6,340 nucleotides of DNA from JBFJKD01 sp041601945 (GTDB lineage: Bacteria; Pseudomonadota; Gammaproteobacteria; Pseudomonadales; Porticoccaceae), in contig JBFIHG010000071.1 of NCBI GenBank assembly GCA_041601945.1, positions 1 to 6,340 of the forward strand, read 5' to 3'. The position numbers were made by a program, and so were the translations under genes. Of the stretch, positions 4,810 to 6,340 are shown piece after piece (position 1 is the first letter of the stretch; each line of letters opens with the position of its first letter). A model generated the notes under the pieces. That model was not told the origin of the DNA. It searched no databases and saw only the letters and a program-made list of their open reading frames with translations.

Positions 4810-6228
4810 CTATTGATAGTCTCGCAACTGGTCCACATCGAACTGTTCGTCGGTAACACCTGTAGCGCGGTCGTCCCAGTTAGGGGTCATAAAAAGGGTG
4901 TTAAAACGTTTGTTGACGGTGTTGTAAACCGTGACATGCCGCCACTGTGCATCGCCATCGAAGGGGCGCCAGGAACGACTGTCATCCCAGTTGCGCAATG
5001 GGTTGCCGCGCGGATCGTAGGTCATATGGTATTGCATGTAGTAATTTTCCTTATCGACCCATGACGTGCGCTTGGAGTACATGTATTTTCCGGTTTTGTC
5101 GGTAATTTCCAGTATCCACACCGGGCGCAATTCCAATTCCATGGAAGTCCATTTGCACTGTGACTCAGCTAACTTGGCGGAATCGTAGACATATCCCACT
5201 TCCGGGGACGCGAGTACAAAACCTTCGCCCACCATTTTGTACTCAAATTTATCGATATCGGTCTTGCCCCAATAGGCGCGCCAGTCGTCCCAGGTTAATT
5301 CCAGGCCGGAGGCCAGGGGGTCCTGTGCGTCCGAGCCAGTGAGCACGCGGGTGCGGCGCAGGCTGGGGATAAACACCTTGAAGTCGTCGTCTTTGTCGGC
5401 CTCAGGATAACGTTGGCGCACACCCGCCAAGCCGCGAATATCATAGGGCTCGGTAAAGAAGATAGATCCACCCTCGATAAAACGTTCCTTGCCGGGAATA
5501 TCACCCTTCACCCCGACCGTGTTGCGTCCGTGAAACTTCTGCCACCACAGGTCCGCTTTGTACTGGCGATCCAGGGTGCCATCCGGGCTACAGGCGTTCA
5601 TGGCGATGGGCTGAAAAAACAGTGTCTCCGTACCCACCGCGTGGGCCACGTAGCTCCAGTTCAGTTCCAACCCATTTTTTGGGTGCAAAAAAGGTATGGC
5701 ATTGGCGGTTTCGCCATTAGTGAGGGTATAAGACCCGTCCGGATTGACCAACTCTCCCTTGTCATTAGTCAGCGGTTGCACGCCCTTGGCCTGCATGGCT
5801 TTGGTGGCTGCCAGCACCCCTTTGTGCATGTAATAGGTGTTAGTGGGCACGATACTGATTTCGTCGAGCCAACCATCGGCGGCCATCATCGCGTCATACA
5901 TTTCCTTGGGCATGTAATCCGTGAGCCAGGGGTACTGCGCTGCATTGGCCTTGGATATCTTCAGACCGGGTTTCAGGTCGGCGGGGATATTACCCTTGGC
6001 AATCAGGTCCTGTGCATCGTAACCGCGCAGGGCTTTCCATTCCTTGGCCAGGGCGATGGCTTCCGGTTGAGAAATGGCCGCCACCCATTTGGCGTGATCC
6101 GGATTGCCCGATTGCGCGGCAAACGCCTTCCAGTCCTCCAGCGCCTGATTCGAATCCGCCACCACCGGCGGCGCGAACGACAACACAGCGACTACGCTGG
6201 CCATCACTGATAGTAATTTAATTTTCAT
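4810..6228 (-). CDS. DUF1329 domain-containing secreted protein
   Basis: This protein of 472 residues is recognised as the DUF1329 family, whose members are commonly labelled 'outer membrane lipoprotein-sorting protein' because of a fold likeness to LolA/LolB. Their biochemical role is unknown. A clear Sec signal peptide covers residues 1-24 (KIK, a hydrophobic core, then PPVVA before DS). There is no lipobox cysteine at the cleavage site, so the mature protein is probably a soluble or peripheral periplasmic or envelope protein. The body is rich in Trp and Tyr; a typical C-terminal stretch with paired NWDD motifs and RPFDGDAQW is seen from about residue 405 on. The ATG at 6228 has a strong Shine-Dalgarno sequence (AGGAG, 6241-6237) 8 nt upstream. 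It lies 34 bp after the DUF1302-like gene, a pairing common in Proteobacteria and often near genes for hydrophobic substrates such as steroids, terpenes or aromatics. A part in substrate uptake or the envelope is inferred from that context only. Confidence 0.88.
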   Translation of the reverse strand: MKIKLLSVMASVVAVLSFAPPVVADSNQALEDWKAFAAQSGNPDHAKWVAAISQPEAIALAKEWKALRGYDAQDLIAKGNIPADLKPGLKISKANAAQYPWLTDYMPKEMYDAMMAADGWLDEISIVPTNTYYMHKGVLAATKAMQAKGVQPLTNDKGELVNPDGSYTLTNGETANAIPFLHPKNGLELNWSYVAHAVGTETLFFQPIAMNACSPDGTLDRQYKADLWWQKFHGRNTVGVKGDIPGKERFIEGGSIFFTEPYDIRGLAGVRQRYPEADKDDDFKVFIPSLRRTRVLTGSDAQDPLASGLELTWDDWRAYWGKTDIDKFEYKMVGEGFVLASPEVGYVYDSAKLAESQCKWTSMELELRPVWILEITDKTGKYMYSKRTSWVDKENYYMQYHMTYDPRGNPLRNWDDSRSWRPFDGDAQWRHVTVYNTVNKRFNTLFMTPNWDDRATGVTDEQFDVDQLRDYQ

Positions 6229-6236
6229 TTCACAAA

Positions 6237-6241
6237 CTCCT
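6237..6241 (-). promoter_or_regulatory. Ribosome binding site of the DUF1329 gene
   Basis: AGGAG on the minus strand (6241-6237) stands 8 nt before the ATG at 6228. It fixes the start and fits a well-translated envelope protein. The 34-bp gap to the upstream gene leaves no room for a separate terminator and promoter, so the two genes are likely one transcript. Confidence 0.75.
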
Positions 6242-6262
6242 GTTAACCGTGTTTGACGCTCA

Positions 6263-6340
6263 TTAGAATTGGTAGGTCAGAGAAAATTCAACAAAGTCGG
6301 AATTTTCGAATATGCCATAGGGCGCCGATTCCGGTTCCCC
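6263..6340 (-). CDS. C-terminal end of a probable DUF1302 outer-membrane protein (partial)
   Basis: An open frame enters from the right edge and ends with TAA at 6265-6263, giving only the last 25 residues, which finish in NSDFVEFSLTYQF. Alternating hydrophobic residues with a terminal phenylalanine are the typical last beta-strand (Bam recognition signal) of an outer-membrane beta-barrel. The position directly upstream of a DUF1329 gene on the same strand makes DUF1302 the likely family, because the two are regularly adjacent in that order. DUF1302 proteins are large (500-700 residue) outer-membrane barrels of unproven role, possibly in uptake of hydrophobic compounds. The outer-membrane nature rests on sequence; the DUF1302 name rests mainly on context. 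Confidence 0.72.
   Translation of the reverse strand, partial: GEPESAPYGIFENSDFVEFSLTYQF

Noticed and set aside
5413..6210. Long plus-strand open frame (265 codons) opposite the DUF1329 gene
   Set aside because: It is antisense to a well-supported secreted protein with a strong ribosome site. Its product is His/Gly/Arg-rich with no recognisable family, typical of a shadow frame in moderate-GC DNA.

Overview
The window is a compact piece of an aromatic-catabolism locus of the phenol (dmp) type. The proteins resemble Pseudomonas dmp products, and base composition is moderate (roughly 50-55% G+C by eye) with AT-rich intergenic regions. This points to a Gammaproteobacterium, plausibly a marine or environmental hydrocarbon degrader. 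The exact taxon cannot be read from this sequence, and all family assignments come from recognising protein sequence by eye, not from a search.

Layout. Positions 1-669 (minus strand) hold the start of a multicomponent phenol hydroxylase operon: dmpK (assembly protein, GTG start), then dmpL (oxygenase subunit), which runs off the left edge. Positions 670-967 are a divergent control region. It carries a near-consensus sigma-54 -24/-12 promoter facing dmpK, and weaker candidates for an enhancer site and for the regulator's own promoter. Positions 968-2653 (plus strand) encode a DmpR/MopR-type sigma-54 activator with the phenol-contact His and Trp and the complete Cys/Glu/Cys/Cys zinc site of the sensor domain. 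Its stop faces, across 51 bp, the end of a minus-strand pair: an MsnO8-type luciferase-like flavin oxidoreductase (3599-4624) followed by dmpD, 2-hydroxymuconic semialdehyde hydrolase (2705-3538). Further right, on the minus strand, the last 25 codons of a likely DUF1302 outer-membrane protein (from the right edge to 6263) precede a DUF1329 secreted protein (4810-6228). That unit ends in two hairpins, the second a clear intrinsic terminator (4729-4760).

How the parts fit (inference). The activator would sense phenol or an alkylphenol and switch on dmpKL and the following genes through sigma-54, giving ring hydroxylation to a catechol. After meta cleavage, encoded outside the window, DmpD would hydrolyse the ring-fission product. 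DUF1302/DUF1329 pairs are often found in gene sets for hydrophobic substrates and may serve the cell envelope or uptake side. The flavin oxidoreductase next to dmpD has no obvious place in the classical pathway.

I found no mobile element, tRNA, rRNA or CRISPR array. I do not see evidence for a wholly new system. The most unusual points are the gene arrangement (dmpD paired with an LLM oxidoreductase beside DUF1302/1329) and the regulatory layout between dmpK and the regulator.
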